Assembly (NCBI GenBank): GCA_001970955.1
Contig: MPUH01000131.1
Location: 34,607 to 98,606 of the forward strand
Length of the DNA stretch: 64,000 nucleotides
Reading direction: 5' to 3'
DNA from: Stentor coeruleus
Lineage: Eukaryota > Ciliophora > Heterotrichea > Heterotrichida > Stentoridae
The notes under the pieces were generated by a model. It was not told where the DNA came from. It did not search any database and worked only from the letters and a program-made list of their open reading frames with translations. The position numbers and the translations under genes were made by a program. This document shows, piece after piece, positions 11,501 through 23,567 of this stretch; position 1 is the stretch's first letter; each line of letters begins with the position of its first letter.

Positions 11501-14500
11501 TAAAAACAATACTTTTCTTAGTATCCAAAATACTAATTTTACTCAAAACTATGGTAGTGTAGTTAAAATATTATACGCAACCGCAGAGTTTATAAACACT
11601 TATTTCTATAATAATACTGCAGAATATGGTACTGTAGCATATCTAACATCAGAGTCTAAAGCAGTTTTCAACAATTGCAAACTGGAAAAAAACACAGCTT
11701 CAAAAAACGGGGTAATTTCAGTCATGTCTACATCTGCTATTGAAGTTTTATACACAAACTTTATAGAAAACACAGCTAATGGGAAAGGTGGGGTTTTGTT
11801 TATTGATCAAAGTTCAATAATTGATGCTAAAAGTTCGCAGTTTATAAAAAACAAAGCATTTCAAGGTTCATGTATTTTTGCTCAGCATTCCCAAGATGAG
11901 TCTAAAATCGATAATTGCACATTTTCTCAAAACTCAGCTGGATATACTGGTTGTTTAAGTACTCTCGAATCTAATTTTACTCTTTCAAATTCTTTATTTA
12001 CTAGTAACATCGCCGATAATTATCCAGCAATTGAAATCTTATATTACTCTACTATAACACTTTTATCATGTACTTTTTCTAATCATTCTGGAGTTGGTGC
12101 GCATATTGGTATTGAAAATGAGAGTATTCTCAATATAAAAAACTCTAAATTCTTATCAAGTTCATCATCTTTATGTTGTAGTGTATTCAAAGTTATTAAC
12201 AGTTATTTTACTTGTGATTTTTGTACTGTTTCAGATTCTAAGTCTTATAGATCTAGTGCAATTTATTGTGAGAAATCGTATGGTTTATATAGAAATTGTG
12301 CTTTTTTAAACTCAGTTTTTGATAATATTTATACTGAGGATTATGGAGCTGTGATACAAGGAGAAAGTTTATCAGAAATGATTTTTTCAAATGTAACTAT
12401 TAGAAATTTTGATGGCTCTGCTATTTATCTTACACGACAAACTTCAGGTGATGTAGAAAATAGTTATTTTGAATGTGAGGATTATTTAGATGGCTCAGGG
12501 ATTCAAGGTACTGGGATTCAATGCTTAGAATGCTCAGAGATTATTATTAAAAATTCAGGATTTAAAAATTTATCTTCAACTTACTATGGAGGATGTTTAT
12601 ATTTGAATACTTATGATAATGAAAAAATTATTTCTATAAAAGACAGTACTTTTGATTTTTGTATTTCATATATTGGAGGGGGGATTTATTTAATAGATTC
12701 AAATATAAGTATTTCTAAATGTGAATTCACTGAAAACCAAGCTGAAAGTGGGAATTTGCAATATGAAGGACAAGGAGGAGCTTTGTTTTTTGAATATCCT
12801 AATAAGCAGTGTACAGCAGAAATAAAAGATAGTTTATTTGTAAAAAATAAAGCTACAGTTAGTGGAGGAGCTATTCAATGGTATGATTATCAACCTATTA
12901 TTGCTGATTGTAGTTTTAGTTCTAATATTGCGGAATATGGCCCAAATACAGCTTCATTTCCGTGTAAATTAGAAGTATCAGAATCAAGACAACTTAATGA
13001 AATAGAATTCGCCCCAGGTCAAACTATACCTATACCAATTATTGCTTATATTCAAGATCATTATAATCAAACAGTTGCAACAGATTTCTCAACAACAGCA
13101 GAAATATTTGAAGCTGATTCTATCAACTATACAGTCACAGGTTATACTAAAGTTACAGCAGATTATGGAGTATTAAATTTTTCTAATATAATTATTATAG
13201 GAACTCCAAATACTTCAACTTCATTGATAATTGCATCATCTTTACCGATATTAAGTGGTAGCAATCAAGATATTAGTATAGATATCAAAATGCGTTATTG
13301 CATTATTGGAGAAGCTTTAGAAGGGGGTAATACTTGTAAAAAATGTAATAAAGAAACTTATAATATTAATGCTGGAGAATTATGTAAAAAATGCCCTAGT
13401 GGAGCTGTTTGTCAAGGTGAGGCTAATATTGTTGCAGCACCAGGATATTGGCGATATGGTAAATACACTGACTACTTTTTTGAGTGTTTTTATGCAGAAG
13501 CTTGTCTTGGAGAACTGTCATCAAGTGTTTGTTTAGAAGGATATACAAGTAATTTATGTCAGAGTTGCTCAGTTGGATATTCTCGAAGTGGAGATAATCA
13601 ATGTGCAAAATGTTTAGATAGAGATCAAAGTGCTTTAATTCTAACTGGATGGATGGTTTTTAATGTTTTAACTATTGTAGTTTTAACAGCATCAAGTATT
13701 AATGATGCATTCAAAGAAGAGTCTATAACATCAATTTACTTTAAAATATTCATGAACTATTTACAACTTGTTACCCTTACAATATCATTTGAATTAAATT
13801 GGCCTTGGCTAGTCAAACAAATGTTTTATTATCAAAATCGGGCTTCTGGAAGTTTAAACCAGAATTATTCTTTTGATTGTTTTTTATATAATAATATCGA
13901 GCCTTTTTATGCGAAATTGATATTCTTAAATGTAGCGCCATTGATTTGTTTTTTGGCTTCAGGTGTATTTTGGCCGATATGGGGGAGGATAAGAAAAAGT
14001 ACAAATTTAAAGCAAAAATTATTTGGATCAATGGTAGTTCAGTTGTTTATGTTGCATCCGAATTTGCTTAAATACAATTTTTCTATATTTAATTGTATGG
14101 AAATATCTCCAGGGCAAAATTATCTTGTATCAGATTTAAGCCTTAAGTGTTGGGGAAGTAGACATATTTTATATTCTATAGGTGTTGCTATTCCTGGGAT
14201 TATAATATGGTGTATTTTTATACCTGCATTTTTATTACTTATATTATATAGGAGAAGAAATCAACTTAGTTCTGAAGCTGAAAAAATTAAATATGGCTTT
14301 TTATATAAGGGTTTCAAGTCTAATAGATACTATTGGGAATTTGTGATTATGCTTAGAAAAATTATCATTATTTGTTCGAGTGTATTTTTAAAGAACACAT
14401 CGCCTGGAATTCAAGCTTTGATAGTATTTGTAGTTATTCTGTTTGCTTATACTTTTCAGCGTAGACTTGAACCTTACAGTGTAGGGCAACTTAATGAGAT

Positions 14501-14873
14501 GGAGCTAAGGTCTATAATGGTCTCAGTCGTTACTATTTATGCTGGGCTATTTTTCTTAACAAATCATATTGACTCATATGGAAAAACAACTTTGTTTGTT
14601 TTCATGGTAATTATGAACACAATATTTCTTCTATACTGGGGTTATTATACTTTTGGATTTTATATTCGGAAAATTTATCTGAAGTGTAAGGCCATTAAGA
14701 ATATTTTCAGTGTCAAAATTCAAAATTGGAAGACAAAAATGAGAGCTGACCGTGGACTTATATATGCAACTAATATCACAGCTAGCTATGTGGATGAGCA
14801 AAAAATCCATAGCATTAAAGTTTCTGAAGTCGATGAAAATTCATTTGAAAAGAAAAGATCTTTAAGTTTATAG
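8544..14873 (+). CDS. Giant Notch-repeat/beta-helix multi-pass membrane protein, copy 1
   Basis: Five exons, 8544-8615, 8631-9191, 9207-9851, 9867-12277 and 12293-14873, give 2089 aa. The start at 8544 was chosen because it supplies a signal peptide (MWELLIIVYFGFGTFC) and matches the start of the paralogue at 62254. In order it has: the signal peptide; seven LNR (Lin-12/Notch) repeats of the form CDxxCNxxxCxYDxGDC; about 1250 residues of short beta-helix repeats with FxxN and GGA/GGG motifs resembling chlamydial Pmp repeats and pectin-lyase folds; a Cys-rich block from about residue 1562 (CPSGAVCQG, then GYTSNLCQSC); and a membrane domain from about 1675 with roughly nine hydrophobic segments and a short cytoplasmic tail. 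The last two introns contain no in-frame stop and are placed by comparison with copies 2 and 3. A surface receptor or adhesion role is inferred; no ligand is known. Confidence 0.9.
8616..8630 (+). other. 15-nt intron (phase 0)
   Basis: The sequence is GTATAACTTACTTAG. Removal joins the signal-peptide exon to the first Notch repeat. If retained, TAA stops translation at once. Confidence 0.9.
9192..9206 (+). other. 15-nt intron (phase 0)
   Basis: The sequence is GTAAGATTTATATAG. It lies between the sixth and seventh Notch repeats. The acceptor TAG is the in-frame stop that ends the unspliced frame. Confidence 0.93.
9852..9866 (+). other. 15-nt intron without stop (phase 0), placed by paralogy
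   Basis: The sequence is GTAATAATTATGCAG. It reads through as VIIMQ, but both paralogues have a stop-containing 15-nt intron at the same place, just before VNFENM or VIFENM. Confidence 0.85.
12278..12292 (+). other. 15-nt intron without stop (phase 2), placed by paralogy
   Basis: The sequence is GTATGGTTTATATAG. It splits a Ser codon after EK and reads through without a stop. Copies 2 and 3 have stop-containing introns after the identical AAATC. Confidence 0.87.
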
Positions 14874-15253
14874 ATTTACTAATAGAATAAATAGATTAAA
14901 TATACTTTATCAAAACTTTAATTGTAAAATTAATTTTTATTTTTTCCAATATTCCATTCTCCTTTCAGAATTTTAATTTTTGACTTGAGGCATTATTGCA
15001 CTATAGGCCCAATAAATATTTAAAGCAAAATCTTATAAGAGTTAGCTAAAAATTGATTGAAAAATTAGATTGATAAAAAAATATACAAATATAAAATTAA
15101 AAGATTTTATAAAAGCTAAGAATACTATAAAATAATCACAAGACAATTATATCAAAAACCCACAAAACTATATTTAAAAGGTGAAATCATATCAAAAAAA
15201 TCATCCAACCCTGATAATTCTATTTCCAAAAATCAATAAGAAATTTTACATAA
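14874..15253. other. Intergenic spacer
   Basis: 380 nt of AT-rich DNA between two plus-strand genes. I see no coding frame or repeat. Confidence 0.5.
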
Positions 15254-16408
15254 ATGGAAGAGATTCCTGAAGACAACAATGAAGGGACAGGATTTTTAAT
15301 TCAAGAAATTCCTATTTTCACAAAGAAACCCCCAACAATCATCATAACTTCTCCAACATTTGTTAAAGAAAACATAATGAAATATGTGAGTTATAAAATC
15401 ATCCTTCGAGATGAAGATAATAGTTGTATAACACAAAGACGTTTTAGTGAATTTAAGCATCTACGAAAACTATTAATATCAATATGGGGAGGAAGTTATA
15501 TTCCACCTTTACCAAAATCAAAATTCATAGTATAAAATATGCAGGGCAGCTTTAAACCAGATTTCATTGAAAATCGGAGAAAAATCTTAGAAAAATTCCT
15601 TCAAGGATGTTGTGAAATCCCTTATATTTACAATTTTAAAGACTTTCAAACTTTCCTTCAACTACATGATACTTTTATATCCCCAAAATATTCATATCAA
15701 GATATTTCTATAATACTTAAAGACACTTTTCAAAACAACTGTAGGAATGTGGTTAATGATAATTATATTGAAAAAGCTGGTTATGCACTAAAAAACTTCC
15801 AAACTGCTGTTGAAAGGTTGAAAATATTTGAAGTTTTTATTGAGAAAAGCTGCAAGAAGATGAAGAAATATCAGATTAGCTTTAATAAACTTATGGCTAC
15901 AGCTAGCTATACGATTAGTGTATATTTAAGAAGAAGGTTTGAGACTAGTGCTAGAGATATGTATGTGAATCCTTATTGGGTATTAAATGATTGGGTTAAA
16001 GCTGAAATTTTAGATACTGAAGCTATTATTGAAGCCTTTAATATATTGAATGAATATGGAAACATTGTGATAAAACTTAAAGAGAAACTTGAGCATGACA
16101 CAATAAAGTTACAAGAAAGCCAAGATGGTAAAAAGAATATTTTGAATATCTTTCATATAAAATCTTCTGAAGAAACTATTAGAGAACTTATTGAAGATAT
16201 TCAGAGAACTGAAGCAGACCTTGAGTCTTGCTTGCTAATAAGAGGCACTCTTTACTTTGTTCTTTTTGAAAGCGACATTTTCACTTTTATCGCAAAAAAA
16301 AGCACTATATTCCAACAATCCTTAAACGATTTCTCATCAAAAACCGCAGAAGAATTTGAAGAGTTCATAAAACAAATCAATAAAATTGCTTCAAACTTCT
16401 CTGAATAA
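15254..16408 (+). CDS. PX-domain sorting nexin-like protein
   Basis: Two exons, 15254-15529 and 15545-16408, give 379 aa. The PX domain spans about residues 30-140: QRRFSEFKHLRKLL supplies the phosphoinositide-binding basic and aromatic residues, then the PPLPKSKFI loop, then the GSFKPDFIENRRKILEKFL helix that the splice restores. The remaining 230 residues are helical and charged with sparse hydrophobic residues, consistent with a BAR-like dimerisation region as in SNX-BAR proteins. A role in endosomal membrane sorting follows from the family. The gene is convergent with the RIB43A-like gene, with 82 bp between the stops. Confidence 0.9.
15530..15544 (+). other. 15-nt intron (phase 0)
   Basis: The sequence is GTATAAAATATGCAG. 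It interrupts the PX domain. Its removal fuses KSKFI to GSFKPDF, an expected PX sequence. TAA at bases 4-6 stops the unspliced frame. Confidence 0.95.
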
Positions 16409-16490
16409 CATAAAAAATCATCCATAATCCCATACAAATCTTCTAAAACCTAACTTCTATAAAAATTACTAGAAATTATAAGCCTATCAT

Positions 16491-17210
16491 CTAAAGAGGA
16501 AGTAAATAATCATTTCCAGCCACATTATAAGGATCCGTATTCTTAACATTTTGTTCTTTCATTTGAGTTTTGATATACTCACGATTTTCTTCATTAGCCC
16601 GGTCATTTCGCATTTTTGTCTCACGTTCATATATTATCAAAGCTCGTCTTTGAGCTTCACTCATCCTTGCTTCATTTCTTTCTTTATCTTTTTCCTGTCT
16701 CAATCTTTCCTGTTTTTCTAGTATTTGTTGTTTTTGGCCATCAATAACTTGAGCTCGCTGTTCTTCATTGAATCCTTTAAAATGATAAGGAATTACCCTA
16801 TGTGGGGCTAAAGAACTTTGCATTGTTGCTGGATCTTCAGTCATAAACTTATTTGTTGTTATGTAGTTTATATCACTTAACCCTTGCATTGTTTCGAATT
16901 CTTTTTGAGCTTTATCTTTAGCTAGTTTTTCTCTGATTATCTGAAGGTTTGCTTCTTTACATGCATTTTCCATAGCTAACTGCCGGTCATTGAAATCTTT
17001 TTCTATTTCTGTTCTCTGTTGGTGGATGTTACGGTTGAATTCAGCCCAACGGGCAGCTTCATCAGCTTCCTGTTGTTTTTTGTCCTGTTTTTCTTTGATT
17101 TGTTGCTCAATCCAAAGCTTTTGTTGGTATTGTTGCTTATAGAGCCGGTCACCATAGTCTAGATCTTCACCGTCAAACCTTCTTAAACCAGAACAGTCTT
17201 TTCTATTCAT
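16491..17210 (-). CDS. RIB43A-like ciliary microtubule inner protein, short form
   Basis: A 239-aa, highly charged, helical protein rich in Gln, Glu, Lys and Arg. The opening residues LRRFDGEDL and the run around EQRAQVIDGQKQQI resemble the RIB43A/RIBC family, which lies inside the doublet microtubules of cilia on the protofilament ribbon. Family members are usually about 380 aa. This one begins at the FDGEDL region and lacks the usual N-terminal hundred or so residues. The preceding 200 nt show no matching open frame, so the short form is either real or part of an exon that I cannot place. There is no signal peptide or membrane segment. Confidence 0.8.
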   Translation of the reverse strand: MNRKDCSGLRRFDGEDLDYGDRLYKQQYQQKLWIEQQIKEKQDKKQQEADEAARWAEFNRNIHQQRTEIEKDFNDRQLAMENACKEANLQIIREKLAKDKAQKEFETMQGLSDINYITTNKFMTEDPATMQSSLAPHRVIPYHFKGFNEEQRAQVIDGQKQQILEKQERLRQEKDKERNEARMSEAQRRALIIYERETKMRNDRANEENREYIKTQMKEQNVKNTDPYNVAGNDYLLPL

Positions 17211-17431
17211 TTTTATTAAGAAATAGGTTTTTAGAAAAATTTAAGGTTTTTATGGATTTAATTGATTTCAAATAGAGGGAAATATTTTTTGATAAATTTA
17301 TGAAGATAGAGTAAGATATTTTTAGTTATTTATAATAATTATATATAGAAATTTAAGATGTATTGTTATATTAATAATATAGTTTTGAATTAAAAGAATA
17401 TATTTTGAAGCTTAAAACTATTAATGTTAGA

Positions 17432-20400
17432 CTAATAAGACTTAACAAATGCATCTCCAACCTTGTTATGCTGTTTCTCATCGGTATGAATAAAAGTTCC
17501 ATCACTATCTATATGCTCAATAACTGTTACATTTACAATATCAACAATAGGGACAACTTTATTAACCCAACCCGCAAACCTTTCACCAAAAATCTTCTTA
17601 CAACAATTAAGCTTTATGTATATCTTCCCAATATAAAAACCAAAAGTATAATAACCCCAATAAGAAACAAAAATCACATTAGAAATGACCATTAACACAA
17701 ATAAAAGTATTTTAGTTTCATTGTTCAAATCACCAGTCAAGAAAAATAGCCCAGAGTATATTGTCACAGCTGATACAGTTATAGATTTAAGTTCCATCTC
17801 ATTAAGTTGATTGTAAATATAAGGTTTACATTTTTGGTGAATAATATAAGAAATAAGAATAACAACAAAAGTTGCTAATGCTTGAACTGGTACTGAAACA
17901 TTACTCAAAAACACTGAACAGGATATAATCAGCATTTTCCTCATCATAGTTATAAATTCCCAATAAAACCTTTCTTCTTTAAAACCTTTATATAAAAATC
18001 CATACTTGAGTTTCTCTGTTATTTCACTAAGTTTCATTCGATTTTTACATAAAAACAACACAAGAATAACTGGAACTGTTATACACCATATTATAATACT
18101 AGGCACAACAATTGTTAAAACATAAGTTAAATGTGAACTTTTCCAGCATTGTATCGACATATCTTTTATCATATAATATTCTCCAGGTGCTAGTTCCATA
18201 CAATTAAATGTAGCAAAATTAAATTTTACAAGAGTCGGCTGGAAAAAGAACAACTGCACTATCATTGACCCTATAATTTTTGCTTTAACATTACTTGAAT
18301 TTCTAAATTTTGCCCATAAAACCCAAAATAAAATAGAAAATATTCCACATACTAAAGGTATAAAAGCTAAGATAATCAATTTCGCATAATATGGTTCATA
18401 TGAAGAAGCTAAATAACAATCAACACTAAACAATTGATCAGATGCTCCTGTAGCTTTCCCTTGTACTGAAAACATTTCTCTAACCAATTTAGGCCATTCA
18501 AGATTAAAAGATATAGTCAAAGCAACAATCTGAAAATAATTCATAAGTATTTTAAAATAAATCGATGTTACTGATTGTTCTTTATAAGCACCATTAATAC
18601 TAGAAGCTGTCAATCCTACTAAAACAAACACAAAAAGTATTAAAATCCCAGTAAGCATTCCAACATTTTTTCCTTCATCCATACATTTAGAACATTCATT
18701 TTCCCCAGACCTTGAATATCCATAATCACATGATTGACATAAATTCCCTTTATACCCAGATAGACAATGATCAGAATTATCATCATTTTCTTCTAAGCAA
18801 GCATTTTTATTTGGACATTCAAAAAAAGTATCACTAGTCTTACCTTTTCTCCAATACCCTGCTGCTGCATGAATCTCTGCACCACCTTCACAAACTCCAC
18901 CTGTAGGACATGATTTACAAACTTCCCCAGCTTCTAAATTATATGTATTTATTTCACAAGTACTACATTTCATTTGTTCTATCATAACTTCTCCAATAAT
19001 ACATTCACGTAAATAAATTTCAAAATTATAAATTGAAGAAATGCTTACTGATGAAAAATCACCTGTTATTGTTAAAGATGTTGTTGAACCTGGCATACCA
19101 TAAATAGCGAAATTGGAGAATGTAAAAATCCCATTTGAACTTGTTTGGAAAGTTGTGCCGATAACTTCGAAACTGGCGTTTGAGGATTTTATTTGAGCTG
19201 TGCTTGTATTATCGGTAAGGACTATGTTTTTGTAATGATCACGAGCTGATGCTATAAGTGGTGTTGAGGTTGTTTGGCCTGGGATTATTGAGGTAAGGAA
19301 TCTGAAAGTTTCGACTTGGATTGAGATTGGAAATGATGCTTGGTCTGGGCCATAGTATGCAGAGTTGTTTGTGAAAGTTGATGAGATAACTATAGGTTGA
19401 TTGCCATACCATTGTAAACCTCCTCCACTGGAGCTTGCAGAATTCCCTTCAAAACTACAACTATCAATTTCTAAATAATAACTGTCATCAGGAACCATAT
19501 AGAAAATTCCTCCACCTTGTCCTGTGTAAACATATTCATTACTGCTAACAACTTCATTATCAATAAAACTAGTATCATAAATTTTCAAATTCATATAACT
19601 AGCATAAATAGCCCCTCCCCCTAATGATGAGCAATTTTTAAAAATAGAACTTGATACACTACTAGTTTTTAAATCACTCTGATCAGGTGTAGACATAATA
19701 CATCCACCAAATAGTTCTGAAGATATATGAGAAAATTCTGATGACTCAATAGAAAAATAATAACAACCTGAACATAAAATAGCGCTTCCAGAATACCCTT
19801 GGCCATCTGAGTAAAAATTACAAAAAAATAAACTTGAACTTATTGTCGCATAAGAAAGTCGGCCAAGATAAACAGCAGAGCCTGTATATTCAGAAATACT
19901 ACAACCTTCTATTACTAAAGCAACCACATTATCAGCTTTAATCACTGCTCCATCTTCGCTATTATATGACTTCGATATTTTACATTGATAAAAAGTGCAA
20001 TTTCTATATATATCTTACGATTTCTCACAATAAACAGTATTCCCTAGACTGAAATCTGCGTTTTTTATAACACAATCTTCACATGTAAAAAAGCTTTCAT
20101 ATATTTTTATTGAACTTTCTGAACTTCCTGAATAACTATTTGTAAACTCTGTGCTTTTTATACTAGCAATACTTGAACCTTCAATAGAAAAATGGGCACC
20201 TTCTCCAATATGATTTGTGAAATATGAGTTTTCTATTGTTATATTTGAATAATAAATAATATCTATAGCTGGATGACTAGACCCTATATTTCCATCAAAT
20301 GTACAAGAATCTAAAGATAATGATGATTCTATTAAGCATATACACCCTTTATTTTTAGCTGAGTTCTTAGTAAATTTAGTGTTTTTTACAGATGAGCTAC

Positions 20401-23400
20401 TATAAGAATGTTGGATGAAAATACATGAACCTTGATTCGCAGTGTTTTCAATGAATTCTGAGTTCTCTATATAAAACTCTGAGCCATCATCAACAAATAG
20501 AATCCCTTTTGTTCCTACTGTGTTATAAGAAATATATGAATTGTATATATATAATCTTGAACTATATGTCATATAAATTATAGACTTCGTTTCAGCAATG
20601 TTGTATGTGATTCTTGTACCTGTAATTTTCGCAACAGAAAATGCTGTTAAGCATATTGTTGGACAGAATGCAAACGAGTTGTTATAAAACTCTGAATTTT
20701 CATCTTCATAATAACTTTGCAAAATGCTAATCCCAGTAGAATTGTTATATCTGAATATACAATTTTTAGTCTTTGAAATTGTATCACAATTTAATTTCTC
20801 AATTAATAAAATCGTGTGTACGATATTATATTCGAATATTGAGTTTTCAACTATAAGTTCTGTATCACTATTAATACTAATTAAATCAATCAAAGTGTTT
20901 TCATTATATCCAAAATAGCAATTGCTTATAGTTAATTTTCCAGTATTGGATATATCGATAACTTCAATTAAGTTGCTAATAAAATTCGTATTAATTATTT
21001 TGCTAATAGGATCTAATTCAATTGAGTTTGTAATTTTTATAACAGAAGATGCATCTTTTATATACTCAAAAGTAGTGTCTTCAATTGAAAGCTCAATAGT
21101 TATACTACTCCCAGAGCTAGAAATATAAACACAAATCCCAGTGTTGTTTGAAAATCTTGAGTTTTTAATAGAAACTTTTGAGTTGGTCATAGATGTCAAG
21201 CTTAATCCAGAGTAAATTTCTGCTACACAATTTGAAACTTCAACATTGTTTAAAACTATAGCTTTTAATGATGAAACAGTTAAAGCGTAGCAAGCGGAGT
21301 CAAAAATCAAATTTTCTAGATTGGCTGTGATGCTATAATCAGGACTTGAAATGATTATAGCCCCATTACCGCATGCTGCACATGATATGTTATAAAAACT
21401 TAAGTTTGTTATGCTCAGATCTGAATAACTACTTATAGTTACTGTACCTTGGGAATTCTTCAGATCGATATTAGAAAAAATACTATCTGATATTGAGATT
21501 TCACCTGATACTGAAACAAGCTCAATCATTGGACAGTTACTATTTTCCATTGTTATTTCGGATATTGATAATGATTTTATAGAAGTTAAGTAGATTACTC
21601 TATTGCATGAAGTATCTTTTATGGAAACAGTTTCAGTAAAATATGTGTTTTTATTAGCTGTAAATGCATCAATCATAACTTCATTTATATCATTAAAGTA
21701 CCCAATTCCATTAAATTTTAGGTTTGATAGTTCTAGATTCGCTATTGTTGATATGCCTATAATTTTTAATGCTTCGTTGTTTGAAAAAGAAGAATCTCTG
21801 ATTTTTAAGTGCATTTTATTAATACCTTGGCTTGGATCTCCTTCATAACAAGTGTTATCTATAGTGCCTTCTTTTACAAAATATATTAGAATATTCTCAC
21901 AAATATTATCATTAACTTCTATATCTTCAATAAGAATGTTTTGGCAAGAAGATCTGTAGCTGCCACAAACCAAGCAATTTGCTGTGTTGTTATAAAATTT
22001 ACTTGAAGAAATACTCACACCCTCTTCATTGACATAATCTGCAGCACTTTCTTGATATAAATTAACATTTCCCTGACTTAAATATATCAAAGCCCCAGGG
22101 CTGTAATTATAAAAGAACTTGCAATTAGTGATTGTAGTCGTGTAAAATTCTTCAAGTATGATCAAACTGCTATCAATTGAGTTCAAAAGGTTATACGAAA
22201 ACTCCAGATTATTCAGCACTATCTCACCAATCGATTCTAAATCTAAAAATCCGCCAATTTTAACTTCCTTAATCATCTCATACCCATTATTCAAAAACTG
22301 TATTTTTCCTCCATTATACTTAAAATATGAATCACTTACACTAGAAGGCCCAATCTGTTCTTTCGTCTTAATCACACTATCTTGTGATGACGGGACAATA
22401 TTATAAAAATTAACATCAGTAAGAATAACATTACCTGATCCAATTTCAATAATACTTTTATATTCCATTCTCATATTTTCAAAATTAACACCCTAAATAT
22501 ATTTTACTATCAATTCAAAATACCCTCCTTCAACTTTAAAAAGACTAAAATCCTTATATTTATCACAATAATCAGAACTTATATATTCACTAGTTAAAAT
22601 AGCCTCATCTCTATCATTAAAATCCCCAGTAGAATTTGAAAAAACATATCTACAATAGTCACAAGTTGTACAAGTATTATCAAACATATAATGATGACTA
22701 AAAGTAATGTTAATAATTTTCATATTTCCATGTATTTCAAAGTTAACCAATTCATCAGTAAGGATTATAGTTGGTTTATCATCATAAGACAAGCATCCAA
22801 TTTTTAAGCCTTGAGTACAATAATAAGGTTTTATTATAATTTCTGTAAATTCAGAATATTTCAAAGCATTCTGTTGACCATTACTTGATGGGTAGAGATA
22901 AAAGTATTTCCCACTAAGTTGTAGGGTAAAAGAATTTGATGATATTCTGCTTATAGTATCAATAATATTTACATAACAGTTATTTGATGGATAAAAATCT
23001 GTTTCACATGAACTTTCTATTATATATTCGTCTATAGATTCATTTTTACAGTCACCTGAATCGAAATTGCATTCGGTATTTTTACATTCAGGATTGCATA
23101 TACCATTTTGCAACATATTAAAAGCACATCCACTTGAGCATTCATTAAGCTTATTATTATAGTTGCAAAGAGCATTCTGACATTCTAAAACAGGACTTTG
23201 GCTTTCATATTCTATTTTTGTACACCCATTTGAACAATATGAACAATCACCATAGTCGTAGCCGCATTGAATATTGTCACATTCATTATCACAGATCCCA
23301 TCTGATGAAAGTTTTTTACACCCAGTTGCTGAACAGTCAAATTGGCATCTCCCATCATCGAAATCACATAGTTTGTTCATGCAGTCTAAATCACAGTCTT

Positions 23401-23494
23401 TATTGTTTTTCTACATACAATTTACCATTTCATCACTGCAGTAAATATTGCAATTACTCCCAAGTGTAGCTTTTATGATAAATAAAACTAGCAT
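17432..23494 (-). CDS. Giant Notch-repeat/beta-helix multi-pass membrane protein, copy 2
   Basis: Four exons, read on the minus strand: 23494-23426, 23410-22508, 22492-20019 and 20003-17432, giving 2005 aa. The start MLVLFIIKATLGSNC supplies a signal peptide and ends in the first Cys pair. Three clear LNR repeats (CDLDC, CDNEC and CNPEC types) and one degenerate unit follow. The beta-helix region has FxNNxA/GGG repeats, such as FEGNSASSSGGGLQWY. Then come a Cys-rich block (CPTGGVCEGG, then GYKGNLCQSC) and a multi-pass membrane domain ending in a short polar tail. It has the same domain order as copies 1 and 3 but fewer Notch repeats than copy 1. Its ATG lies only 73 nt after the stop of the channel gene on the same strand, so its promoter must be very short or overlap that gene. 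Confidence 0.9.
20004..20018 (-). other. 15-nt intron (phase 2)
   Basis: The sequence is GTAAGATATATATAG on the minus strand. It splits a Ser codon after CEK. Unspliced, TCG is followed by TAA. Confidence 0.93.
22493..22507 (-). other. 15-nt intron (phase 0)
   Basis: The sequence is GTAAAATATATTTAG. Its removal gives FELI-GVNFENM, which aligns with the other two copies. Confidence 0.93.
23411..23425 (-). other. 15-nt intron (phase 0)
   Basis: The sequence is GTAAATTGTATGTAG. It joins the signal-peptide exon to the Notch repeats, as in copies 1 and 3. Confidence 0.92.
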
Positions 23495-23567
23495 TTATAA
23501 TAATCAACAGATAGTATATAAACATATTTAACACAAAAAATATTAAGATTTTATGAACTAAAAATTC

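Noticed and set aside
15539-16408. Separate gene starting at the Met at 15539
   Set aside because: That ATG lies inside the 15-nt intron. The PX domain is complete only when both exons are joined.
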